IMG/VR virus record: IMGVR_UViG_3300044675_004667 | Location: 1 to 46,416 of that record | Strand: one strand, 5' to 3' | DNA: 46,416 nucleotides | Origin: a virus | In this document: in pieces, positions 39,684-46,416 of the stretch | Layout: the number at the start of each line of letters is the position of its first letter | Numbering within the stretch: the stretch's first letter is position 1 | Translations under genes and position numbers: made by a program | Notes under the pieces: generated by a model | Databases searched by the model: none | What the model saw: the letters and a program-made list of their open reading frames with translations, nothing else | What the model was told of the DNA's origin: nothing

Positions 39684-39932
39684 ATGAAAACATTTACTGA
39701 ATTATTACTTAGATGCGATGCCTTAGATATAAGCATATCAGAACTTTGCAGGCGTGCAGGTGTTGGCAGGCAAACAGTTGAGCACTGGAAAAAAATAGAA
39801 CCGCAAACATTGGTATTTTATAAAAACTTAATAAATGTGCTTAACGAATTAGAAAATGAACACAATACAGCTAAGGCCATATCAATTGAAAAGCGTAAAC
39901 GATATAAGAGGGAGCTACCAACAGGGGAATAA
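39684..39932 (+). CDS. helix-turn-helix DNA-binding regulator (82 aa)
   Basis: A Cro/CI-type HTH near residues 15-38 (LDISISELCRRAGVGRQTVE followed by HWKKIEP). The basic tail KRKRYKRE may contact DNA. It is the first gene rightward from the divergent promoters at 39627-39653 and overlaps the helicase gene by 77 bases. It likely regulates the switch between the early rightward and leftward recombination operons. No lysogeny genes are seen with it. Confidence 0.75.
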   Translation: MKTFTELLLRCDALDISISELCRRAGVGRQTVEHWKKIEPQTLVFYKNLINVLNELENEHNTAKAISIEKRKRYKRELPTGE

Positions 39933-41367
39933 AAAAGTTTTATTTATATTACCTACAGGCGGAGGAAAAACTGAAACCTTTATTTATATGGCATTAGAAG
40001 CTGTGAACAAAGGTAAGCGCGTTTATTTCTTAGTACATAAAAAAAACCTTGTTAATCAGATTTCGGAACGTTGCAAAAGATACGGCTTAAGACATGGATT
40101 TATAGCAGGTAACAGGCCAAAACAGTATTATATACCTGCACAGGTTTGCAGCGTTCAAAGTTTAAAGAATCGGTTAAATGAAGTACCACAGCCTGATTTA
40201 CTTATAATAGATGAAGCGCACCACGCAAACGCTGGAACATGGAAAGATATTTTAGATTTTTACGCGGATTCTGTTTATGTTTTGGGCGTTACTGCTACAC
40301 CGTGGCGCGGCGATGGTCAGGGATTAGGCGATGTATTTTCTGATTTAGTTTTAGGACCGTTGCCAGCTGAATTAGTACAAATGGGAAATTTAGTTATGCC
40401 TGAATATTACAACTTTAAACCGTTGGCGGATTTTACTAAGATTAAAAAAGATAAAAACGGCGAATATAAAGCGGATGACCTATTTAAAGAAATGGATAAA
40501 CCTGCGATTACAGGAAATGCAGTTGAAGAATACAAACGATTGGCACCGGGTGAACCTGCGATATATTCATGCGTAAATATTAAACATGCTGATAATGTAG
40601 CAGCGGCATTTAATGAAGCAGGATTTAAAGCTGTTTCTATAAATGGAAACTTTGACGAAAACGAAATAAAAAATATTATATCGCGGTTCGCGAATCGCGA
40701 TATTCAGATATTAACGTTTTGCGATTTGATAAGCGAAGGTACAGATATACCAGCTGTATCAGTTGTAGGCATGCTTAGACGTACAATGTCACTAAGTTTA
40801 TATTTACAGATTGTAGGGCGTGGATTAAGACCGATGCAAGGCAAAGACCGCTGTTTAATACTTGACCACGTTGGCAATCAAAAACTACACGGGCATCCAC
40901 TAATGACAAGGGAATGGACATTAGAAGGAATGCAAAAGCGAAAACGAAAAGATACAGATGAACAGATTGATAATGAATACAAAGATTGTACAGAATGCTT
41001 TAGGACTTATGAAAAAACACACGCTGCATGTCCTTACTGCGGTTTTGTTGAACCTTTAAAGGTAAGCGAAATTGAACAGGTTGCAGGCGTTGCCGTAAAA
41101 GATGAAACTACACTTGATGAACTATTGAAAGTTAAACGTACTGAGCAGGCAAAAAGCCGAACACTTGAAGACTTATGGCACTTAAAAATTCAGCGCGGAC
41201 ATAAAGACAAATGGGTTTATTTTGTATTTGAAAGTAGGGTTTTAAAAGACAAAGGTTCGATTGAATACATAAACAATAAACACGGATTAAACGCTATAAA
41301 CCGCGATGATTTAAAAGCTGCTGTATTAAGAAAATGGAACGAATTTTATAAAACTAAAAAACATTGA
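39856..41367 (+). CDS. SF2 DEAH-box helicase with C-terminal zinc ribbon
   Basis: A 503-residue superfamily 2 helicase. N-terminal Q-type RPYQLKSV, motif I PTGGGKT (33-39), motif Ia, motif II DEAH (119-122), motif III VTATPWRGDG, motif IV and V ILTFCDLISEGTDIP, motif VI IVGRGLRPM. A C-terminal CxxC...CPYC zinc ribbon (residues about 375-395) precedes a further helical domain. It may unwind branched DNA in replication or recombination. It begins inside the HTH gene, in another frame, and its TGA overlaps a TTG start for a tiny zinc-finger frame. Confidence 0.9.
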   Translation: MNTIQLRPYQLKSVNDIRGSYQQGNKKVLFILPTGGGKTETFIYMALEAVNKGKRVYFLVHKKNLVNQISERCKRYGLRHGFIAGNRPKQYYIPAQVCSVQSLKNRLNEVPQPDLLIIDEAHHANAGTWKDILDFYADSVYVLGVTATPWRGDGQGLGDVFSDLVLGPLPAELVQMGNLVMPEYYNFKPLADFTKIKKDKNGEYKADDLFKEMDKPAITGNAVEEYKRLAPGEPAIYSCVNIKHADNVAAAFNEAGFKAVSINGNFDENEIKNIISRFANRDIQILTFCDLISEGTDIPAVSVVGMLRRTMSLSLYLQIVGRGLRPMQGKDRCLILDHVGNQKLHGHPLMTREWTLEGMQKRKRKDTDEQIDNEYKDCTECFRTYEKTHAACPYCGFVEPLKVSEIEQVAGVAVKDETTLDELLKVKRTEQAKSRTLEDLWHLKIQRGHKDKWVYFVFESRVLKDKGSIEYINNKHGLNAINRDDLKAAVLRKWNEFYKTKKH

Positions 41368-41483
41368 ATTTATCGCAAATCCTGTGTAGTTTATGTGGCG
41401 AAAAACAAGGCTTTATTAAAAGTTCAGGTCTTAAGCGTCGTTCAATCCGATGCCACAGGAATATTAAAAACTTAAAAATATGA
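41364..41483 (+). CDS. tiny putative zinc-binding protein (39 aa)
   Basis: A frame with a TTG start overlapping the helicase stop and a TGA overlapping the next ATG. It reads LSQILCSLCGEKQGFIKSSG, then a basic part with CHR. The CSLCGE...CH pattern suits a zinc-binding knuckle. The non-ATG start and small size make it tentative. Confidence 0.45.
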   Translation: MNLSQILCSLCGEKQGFIKSSGLKRRSIRCHRNIKNLKI

Positions 41484-41935
41484 AATTTATAATTTTTATT
41501 GCAGTACTACTTACAGCCTGCAAACCACAACCCGAAACAATCATTAAAACCGTTTACATAACACGCGATACTTGCGATACTGACAGCGATTTTATAAATG
41601 CTATCGGACATATTGAAACGCTAAACACCGATTCACTTATAGGTGATAGCGGCCGCGCTTTTGGCAGGTATCAGATGCACGCCGTTTGCGTCAAAGGTTC
41701 AGGATTACAAGACTTGTTAAATTACCAGCACAAAGATATGTTTGATTCAATAAAATCAGACCACGTATTTTGGGCAGCCATGGGCGTTCATTGTTATACT
41801 TACGCACAAAAACACGGTAAATATCCTAATTACCGTGAACTTGCACGAATGTGGAACGGCGGACCAAATGGACATAAAAAACAAAGCACATTAAATTACC
41901 TTAAAAAATTTGAACAATGCCAAGGAAAAAATTAA
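41480..41935 (+). CDS. lipoprotein lytic transglycosylase-like protein
   Basis: A 151-residue protein. A lipobox LTAC puts the lipidated Cys at residue 14 after a short hydrophobic signal. The domain then reads DFINAIGHIETLNTDS with the likely catalytic Glu46, GRAFGRYQMHA, and ELARMWNGGPNG, the order of lysozyme-fold transglycosylases. It would cut glycan strands from the membrane side. In Bacteroidetes phages it could aid lysis or modify the wall early; it sits in the early block, away from holin and amidase. Confidence 0.75.
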   Translation: MKFIIFIAVLLTACKPQPETIIKTVYITRDTCDTDSDFINAIGHIETLNTDSLIGDSGRAFGRYQMHAVCVKGSGLQDLLNYQHKDMFDSIKSDHVFWAAMGVHCYTYAQKHGKYPNYRELARMWNGGPNGHKKQSTLNYLKKFEQCQGKN

Positions 41936-42207
41936 CAGATTACGAAATACTTTTAGAAATTTACAGACGCGTTTATGCTGTTAGCGAACCGCCCGCAGAT
42001 TTCGACCAGTTAATAGCTGAAGCCGAAACTAACGATATAGGGCAAAAAGTCATAAAGTATTTAGATTATGAATGCGATGATGATGTAATGAAGGAAATTT
42101 GTGAAAAAACCTTAGATGAATTTAAAGTCAAAGGATGGAAGCGAAAGCAATTTTTTAACAGTTTTTGGCTTGGATGTTCACCAAAAAGTAAGAAAAGATT
42201 ACCATGA
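41917..42207 (+). CDS. hypothetical protein (96 aa)
   Basis: Starts MPRKKLTDYEILLEIYRRVY, helical and acidic in the middle (EAETNDIGQKVIKYLDYECD), ending basic (KSKKRLP). It overlaps the lipoprotein gene by 19 and the next gene by four bases. No family recognised. Confidence 0.6.
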   Translation: MPRKKLTDYEILLEIYRRVYAVSEPPADFDQLIAEAETNDIGQKVIKYLDYECDDDVMKEICEKTLDEFKVKGWKRKQFFNSFWLGCSPKSKKRLP

Positions 42208-42473
42208 GCGGCGGCACATTTGGCTATTCACAGTATAGCATCAAAGATATTTACGAAACAATTGAATATCATTTAGAAATTCAAGGTAAGGAAACAGAAT
42301 ATGGCGGCGAATATCCAATATTTGAACAACAGGTATCAAAACATTTAGAAGATGCTATTGAATGCTTAAAAAAGGCTTATGTTTATGCACATCGTGTTGA
42401 TTGGTTTTTAGCTGGCGATGATGGTAAAGAAAATTTTATTTTAAGATTAAATGAAGAACTAAACGAATTATGA
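42204..42473 (+). CDS. conserved phage hypothetical protein (89 aa)
   Basis: Opens MSGGTFGYSQYSIKDIYETI and ends with AYVYAHRVDWFLAGDDGKEN, features shared by a family of small phage proteins (MSGGAF... RIDWLxSGDDGE). No activity is known for the family as far as I can say. Coupled by ATGA overlap on both sides. Confidence 0.75.
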   Translation: MSGGTFGYSQYSIKDIYETIEYHLEIQGKETEYGGEYPIFEQQVSKHLEDAIECLKKAYVYAHRVDWFLAGDDGKENFILRLNEELNEL

Positions 42474-42844
42474 AAGAACAAGACCTATACAAAGCCCTGC
42501 AATCGCGACACAGCAAACACGGTATTTTATTTCGCAATAATACGGGCACAGCATTTCAGGGCAAAAGGGCGGTAATAAACAGCCGCCCTATAATAACCGA
42601 ACCCCGGCAAATAACATTTGGCTTATGCGTTGGCAGTTCTGATTTAATCGGATGGACTGAAAAAATTATAACTAAAGATATGGTAGGTAAAAAAATTGCT
42701 ATATTTACAGCCCTCGAAGTAAAAAACCTTAGCGGTAAAGCTACAAAAGAACAAATCAATTTTATTAAACAAGTCAGAAAATCGGGCGGCATAGGTGATA
42801 TTTTGCGCTGGGTAGATGAAGACTTTAAAGCGGATGAGATATGA
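42470..42844 (+). CDS. VRR-NUC domain nuclease
   Basis: A 124-residue stand-alone VRR-NUC (PD-(D/E)XK-type) protein. Visible motifs are LFRNNTGTA, FGLCVGSSDLIGW with the metal-binding Asp, FTALEVKN with the E-x-K pair, and EQINFIKQVRKSGGIG. These nucleases recognise branched or flapped DNA and act in replication and repair, sometimes as Holliday-junction resolvers. It overlaps both neighbours by four bases. Confidence 0.85.
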   Translation: MKEQDLYKALQSRHSKHGILFRNNTGTAFQGKRAVINSRPIITEPRQITFGLCVGSSDLIGWTEKIITKDMVGKKIAIFTALEVKNLSGKATKEQINFIKQVRKSGGIGDILRWVDEDFKADEI

Positions 42845-43041
42845 AAACAAACAACGTAAAAATATTATCAGATAAACAAATAGTACAAAATTTAAAAAAT
42901 GAATTAACAGATATAAAACAAGAAATTTTTAATATTTTAGAATTTGATTATAATTTTATTGATAATAAAAAATGTAATAATATTCTTAAAGAATTACGTA
43001 CAAAACAATATTTAATAGAAAAAATACTTGGTTATGAATAA
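42841..43041 (+). CDS. hypothetical AT-rich protein (66 aa)
   Basis: Starts MKTNNVKILSDKQIVQNLKN; helical and Lys/Asn/Ile-rich. It starts with an ATGA overlap and its stop overlaps the PP-loop gene's ATG by eight bases. The third codon positions are almost all A or T, matching the next gene and unlike those upstream. Unknown function. Confidence 0.6.
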   Translation: MKTNNVKILSDKQIVQNLKNELTDIKQEIFNILEFDYNFIDNKKCNNILKELRTKQYLIEKILGYE

Positions 43042-43858
43042 AGAAAATATTTTAATATCTTTTTCAGGTGGAAGAACTTCTGCTTTTTTATGTAAATATA
43101 TGATTGAAAATCATAGTGATAAAAATTTAATTTTTGTATTTGCAAATACTGGAAAAGAAAGAGAAGAAACTTTAGAATTTGTTGATAAATGTGATAAATA
43201 TTTTAATTTAAATTTAGTTTGGATTGAAGCAGATATAAATAAACAACATGGAATAGGTCCTAAATTTAAATTAGTTAATTTTGAAACAGCTTCAAGAAAT
43301 GGTGAACCATTTGAGGAAATCATAAAGAAATTTGGTATACCTAATAAAGCTTTTCCTTTTTGTACAAGAGAACTTAAAACTGTTCCTATAAAAAAATATT
43401 TAAAATCGTTAGGTTTGAATAATACTAAAATGGCAATAGGAATTAGAGCCGATGAAACTCATAGGATAAATTTTGAAACAGCAAAAAAACAAAACTTAAT
43501 TTATCCTTTAGCGACTGAATTTAGAGTTGATAAAGATTATATTAGAAGATTTTGGCAAAGTATGCCTTTTGATTTACACTTAAAAGATTATGAAGGGAAT
43601 TGTGATATGTGCTGGAAAAAATCTGAAAGAAAATTATTAACACTTATATTAGAAAAACCAAAATTAATTAAATGGTGGAATGAAATGGAATTAAAATATG
43701 GCAATGAAGAATATTTTTTTTATAGAAAACATAAAAGTGCCAATGATTTAATTGAATTAAGCAATAAACCATTTAGAAAAGCTCAAGATAATATACCTAA
43801 AAATAATTTATTTACTGATTTAGATATAGAATTTGATTGTTTTTGCAAATCTACTTAG
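43034..43858 (+). CDS. PP-loop ATP pyrophosphatase (PAPS reductase/DndC-like), full length
   Basis: I use the ATG at 43034 (MNKENILISFSGGRTSAF). The PP-loop SFSGGRTS (residues 9-16) binds ATP. FCTREL, GIRADE, a CxxC in GNCDMCWKK and a terminal CFC follow. The CysH ECGLH end is missing, so sulfate reduction is doubtful; the four Cys positions recall Fe-S-containing thiolation enzymes such as DndC or TtcA. A sulfur transfer to DNA or RNA is inferred, not shown. The gene is much more AT-rich than its neighbours. A 5'-truncated homologue is at 2-454. Confidence 0.75.
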   Translation: MNKENILISFSGGRTSAFLCKYMIENHSDKNLIFVFANTGKEREETLEFVDKCDKYFNLNLVWIEADINKQHGIGPKFKLVNFETASRNGEPFEEIIKKFGIPNKAFPFCTRELKTVPIKKYLKSLGLNNTKMAIGIRADETHRINFETAKKQNLIYPLATEFRVDKDYIRRFWQSMPFDLHLKDYEGNCDMCWKKSERKLLTLILEKPKLIKWWNEMELKYGNEEYFFYRKHKSANDLIELSNKPFRKAQDNIPKNNLFTDLDIEFDCFCKST

Positions 43859-43896
43859 AATACAAAACTTTATAAAATTTTAAAAGACTTAAACCC

Positions 43897-44508
43897 ATGA
43901 TAAACGAAGCTGAAAACTTATTATCAGAACTTAAAGATGAAGCGCTTAAAATGGATGCTTATATTAAAGATGATACTAAGCGCCAAAATTACAGGCAATT
44001 GAAAGAACGGCAACTTTTGACGCTGCAAAATATTATTATTGCACTTGAAGAAAAAGAACAAAGCATTTTTGAAAAGTCAATAACGTTTCCACATTCGAAA
44101 GACTTAGAACAGGTTATTTTAGGCGCTATCTTAGTAGATAATAACGCCCGCGATAAAGTTAATTTTTTAAGTCCTGAACATTTTTATTTTGACAATCATA
44201 AACTTATTTTTGAACTTTGCCAATCGGTTGAAGTAGTAGATATAATTACTGTGGCTGAAAAATTAAAATACCGTTGCGGTGGGCCTGCTTATTTATCTGA
44301 ATTGACTAACCGTGTAGGTAGTTCGGCAAATTTAGAATACCACGCAAGAATACTAATTCAAAAGCATGTGCAGCGCGAATTGATAAAAACATCTGTTGAA
44401 ATGATAAACACAATTATGAATGATACCGAAGACGTTTTTGAAACGGTAAAAAGTCACATGCAAAAAATTAAACAATTTAATATTGGCAAACAAATAATAA
44501 GACAATGA
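43897..44508 (+). CDS. DnaB N-terminal-domain protein without the RecA core (203 aa)
   Basis: A helical N-terminal arm (1-60) precedes a DnaB-N domain (about 66-160): DLEQVILGAILVDNNARDKV, HFYFDNHKLIFELCQSVEVV, GGPAYLSELTNRVGSSANLE, YHARILIQKHVQRELI. In DnaB this domain trimerises and binds primase. The RecA-like motor is absent and the next gene, overlapping by four bases, is the AAA+ ATPase, so the pair may form a split helicase. The left-end copy of this locus lacks the gene. Confidence 0.8.
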   Translation: MINEAENLLSELKDEALKMDAYIKDDTKRQNYRQLKERQLLTLQNIIIALEEKEQSIFEKSITFPHSKDLEQVILGAILVDNNARDKVNFLSPEHFYFDNHKLIFELCQSVEVVDIITVAEKLKYRCGGPAYLSELTNRVGSSANLEYHARILIQKHVQRELIKTSVEMINTIMNDTEDVFETVKSHMQKIKQFNIGKQIIRQ

Positions 44509-46220
44509 AACAAGATAAACTAATTGACTGGGAACAAAAACCAAAACAGCAAGCTAAAAAACCTAAAGCAGAACGCGCACAATCCACAGCACCCGAAACT
44601 GACAAAAAAGGTTTTATAGGTGGTTATTTTAGACCTTTAGGATGGGGAACTGAAGAGGGGCAAATGCTTTACTATTTCTACATACGTTCAACAATGTCGA
44701 TTGTAAAGTTTAAAGCCACAGGACTAAACAAAAATAATTTACTTAGTATAGCACCACTTGAATTTTGGTTATCTACTTTTCCAAACCGCGATAATAGTAA
44801 TTACGATGTTACCACAGCATCGGACTATTTGATAAACTTTTGCAATCATGTTGGATTTTACAATACCGATAACATACGCGGCCGTGGTGCATGGTTAGAA
44901 AAAAACGGCGTTGTATTTCATGCAGGGCAGCAGCTTATTCAAGATAATAATAGATTTGGATTAGGCAGTTTAGATACTAATTATACCTATGTGTATAATA
45001 AAAGCATAGACATGCCTATTGAAAATCCGCTATCTTATGGCGAATCTGCAATGCTGCCAAAACTATTAAGCAAGCTAAATTGGCAAACTAAAGCGGATGC
45101 AATGTTATTAACGGGTTGGTTAGCTTTAGCACCTATTTCAGGCATATTAAAATGGCGGCCTCACGTTTGGATAACGGGCCCAAGGGGAAACGGCAAATCA
45201 TGGGTTTTGGAAAATGTAATAAATGAAGTAATCGGAAACATTGCAGTAAGCGTACAGGGAACAGCGGCAACCGAGCCAGCAGTAAGGCAAAAACTTAATT
45301 CAGATGCATTGCCCGTTACTATTGATGAAGGCGAGGGCAATGATGAAAGAGCAGCGCAAAGAATGCAGGAAATTATCGGATTAGCCAGGGCGGCAAGTAG
45401 TGAAAAAAGCCCTGCAATTGCAAAAGGTGGCAAAGATGGAAAGGCAATTGATTATTTTGTAAGAAGCTGTTTTTTATTTGTAAGCATAAACCCACAGTTA
45501 GTAAATGATTCTGATAAGCGTAGATTTTGCGTTTTAGAACTTAAAAAGTTACCTAATCAGTTAACATTTAGCGAAGTTGAAAAGCTTAGGAATAATGTAA
45601 TATTTGAAGATTTTGGCAAGCGTTTTCAGTCCCGAATGCTAAACTTAGCCGATAGCATTATGAAAAGCATTAAAATATTTACACATGCAGTTTCATTACT
45701 TACTGAAGATAGGGCAGTAGGCGACCAGTTCGGGGCATTGTTGGGCGGTTGGTGGCATACTTGGAATGATAAAATAGTTAGTCCTGAGCAGGCATTAGAA
45801 GAAGCAGCAACTATTTTAGACTTAAGAAAATATGAAGAAGACAAAGAAGAACTGACAGATGAACAAAAATGTTTGCAGCAAATACTAAGTCAAGAAATTC
45901 GCATTGAAACTGAAAACTATGTAGGAACAAAAACCATAGGCGAATTAGTTGAATATGCACATAATTATCAGCCTGCTATTAAACCATCACAAGCGGAGGC
46001 AAACGAAAGGTTAATGCGTTTAGGAATCCGCGTAATAAATGATGACTTATTGATACTAAACACATCTGTTTATGTAAAAAAAGTTCTAAGCGGCACACCT
46101 TGGCAAATATCATGGAATACTATCTTATTAAGGCTAAAAGGCGCATCAAGGCGAAGTAATACGCGTTTTGCGGCTGGCATGTCGGGAAGGTGTGTTTCAA
46201 TAAATTTAAAAAATTTATAA
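44505..46220 (+). CDS. AAA+ ATPase, replication primase/helicase-like (right copy)
   Basis: Colinear with the protein at 466-2181 over all 571 residues and identical in Walker A (GPRGNGKS), Walker B (TIDE) and the FVSINPQLVNDSDKRRF sensor region. Most nucleotide differences are synonymous; clusters of amino-acid change lie in the N-terminal tail and around residues 180-190 and 345-365. It is translationally coupled to the DnaB-N gene. It would be the genuine genomic copy if the contig is closed at 46308. Role as for the left copy. Confidence 0.75.
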   Translation: MKQDKLIDWEQKPKQQAKKPKAERAQSTAPETDKKGFIGGYFRPLGWGTEEGQMLYYFYIRSTMSIVKFKATGLNKNNLLSIAPLEFWLSTFPNRDNSNYDVTTASDYLINFCNHVGFYNTDNIRGRGAWLEKNGVVFHAGQQLIQDNNRFGLGSLDTNYTYVYNKSIDMPIENPLSYGESAMLPKLLSKLNWQTKADAMLLTGWLALAPISGILKWRPHVWITGPRGNGKSWVLENVINEVIGNIAVSVQGTAATEPAVRQKLNSDALPVTIDEGEGNDERAAQRMQEIIGLARAASSEKSPAIAKGGKDGKAIDYFVRSCFLFVSINPQLVNDSDKRRFCVLELKKLPNQLTFSEVEKLRNNVIFEDFGKRFQSRMLNLADSIMKSIKIFTHAVSLLTEDRAVGDQFGALLGGWWHTWNDKIVSPEQALEEAATILDLRKYEEDKEELTDEQKCLQQILSQEIRIETENYVGTKTIGELVEYAHNYQPAIKPSQAEANERLMRLGIRVINDDLLILNTSVYVKKVLSGTPWQISWNTILLRLKGASRRSNTRFAAGMSGRCVSINLKNL

Positions 46221-46238
46221 AAATTTTTATAAAAATAG

Positions 46239-46268
46239 TTTGAAATATAAAAAAGCGTTGTATCTTCG
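46239..46268 (+). promoter_or_regulatory. promoter, diverged counterpart of 2199-2229
   Basis: TTTG (46239-46242) is followed after 18 bases by TATCTTCG (46261-46268). The element differs in many bases from the left copy but keeps both motifs and nearly the same spacing. It precedes the partial gene at 46311. Confidence 0.5.
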
Positions 46269-46307
46269 TGTCAGGATTTGATTTATAACACAACAAAAAA
46301 ACTTCAG

Positions 46308-46416
46308 ATTATGACAACTTCAGAAAAACTTAGCAAGCAGTTTACAAAACTTAACAAAGAATATGTTAAAATTGATAAGCAAATGAATGCAATTGCAATG
46401 ACACAATGCACTTGGG
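46308..46416. repeat. 109-bp repeat at the right end
   Basis: Identical to 2269-2377. Upstream of it the two loci differ in many positions, downstream the window ends. This gives a circle of 44,039 bp if joined. Confidence 0.9.
46311..46416 (+). CDS. partial copy of the 58-aa protein gene
   Basis: The first 35 codons (MTTSEKLSKQ...) are identical in DNA to the gene at 2272-2448 and the frame runs off the right edge. It is most likely the same gene seen twice through circular closure. Confidence 0.6.
   Translation, partial: MTTSEKLSKQFTKLNKEYVKIDKQMNAIAMTQCTW

Noticed and set aside
46311-46416. Terminal repeat as a genuine phage direct terminal repeat
   Set aside because: The matching copy is 2.3 kb inside the left end rather than at it, and the DNA before each copy is divergent, which fits assembly closure better than physical ends.
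1-46416. Temperate lifestyle
   Set aside because: The HTH regulator at 39684 hinted at it, but no integrase, recombinase, attachment site or CI-like repressor operon is visible.

Overview
The window is a tailed-phage genome, most likely from a phage of a Bacteroidetes (Bacteroidota) host. It is AT-rich, with tightly packed and often ATGA-overlapping genes and few visible Shine-Dalgarno sites. Several gene starts are preceded by the Bacteroidetes-type -7 element TAnnTTTG, some with TTTG 18-20 bases upstream. A tape-measure gene, a tail-chaperone frameshift pair, a large terminase, a portal, a scaffold and an HK97-like capsid gene point to a siphovirus. I see no integrase and no DNA polymerase.

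The last 109 bases (46308-46416) are identical to 2269-2377. If the contig is closed there, the genome is a circle (or circularly permuted molecule) of 44,039 bp. Bases 1-2268 are then a divergent alternative version of 43,034-46,307, either from a second strain or a true tandem duplication. With that closure the rightward block 39684-46310 runs directly into 2272-8075, giving one continuous early operon.

Layout. (1) 2-8075, rightward: 3' part of a PP-loop ATPase, an AAA+ replication ATPase, small proteins, three tRNA-Leu-like elements with abnormal anticodon domains, a GH73 glucosaminidase, SSB, two MazG-like NTP pyrophosphohydrolases and an amidase endolysin. (2) 8101-31433, leftward: the virion and lysis block. 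Read in transcription order, from high to low coordinates, it holds tail chaperones with a -1 frameshift, tape measure, a spanin-like pair, tail tip and baseplate-like proteins, an Ig-domain protein, portal, Mu-F-like protein, scaffold, capsid, neck proteins, tail fibres and holin. (3) 31501-33280, rightward: a small gene module with a secreted SPOR-like protein and a sigma-70-family factor. (4) 33308-39594, leftward: metallophosphoesterase, large and small terminase, an iteron-like and AT-rich intergenic region, an unknown gene, a ParB-DUF4326 fusion behind a structured leader, a Rad52-like annealing protein and a RecE-like exonuclease. (5) 39684-46416, rightward: HTH regulator, SF2 helicase, transglycosylase-like lipoprotein, VRR-NUC nuclease, PP-loop ATPase, a DnaB N-terminal-domain protein and the second AAA+ ATPase copy.

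Together the genes describe a lytic-style programme. An early block supplies replication (AAA+ ATPase, DnaB-N protein, SSB, SF2 helicase), recombination (exonuclease plus annealing protein) and nucleotide-pool control. The phage sigma factor could redirect host polymerase. The leftward blocks build and package the virion, and several wall-degrading enzymes plus a holin release it. The strongest unexplained signals are the tRNA-like elements, the structured leader of the ParB-DUF4326 gene, the promoter-attenuator next to the TGTTACA iterons, and the duplicated PP-loop/AAA+ locus.
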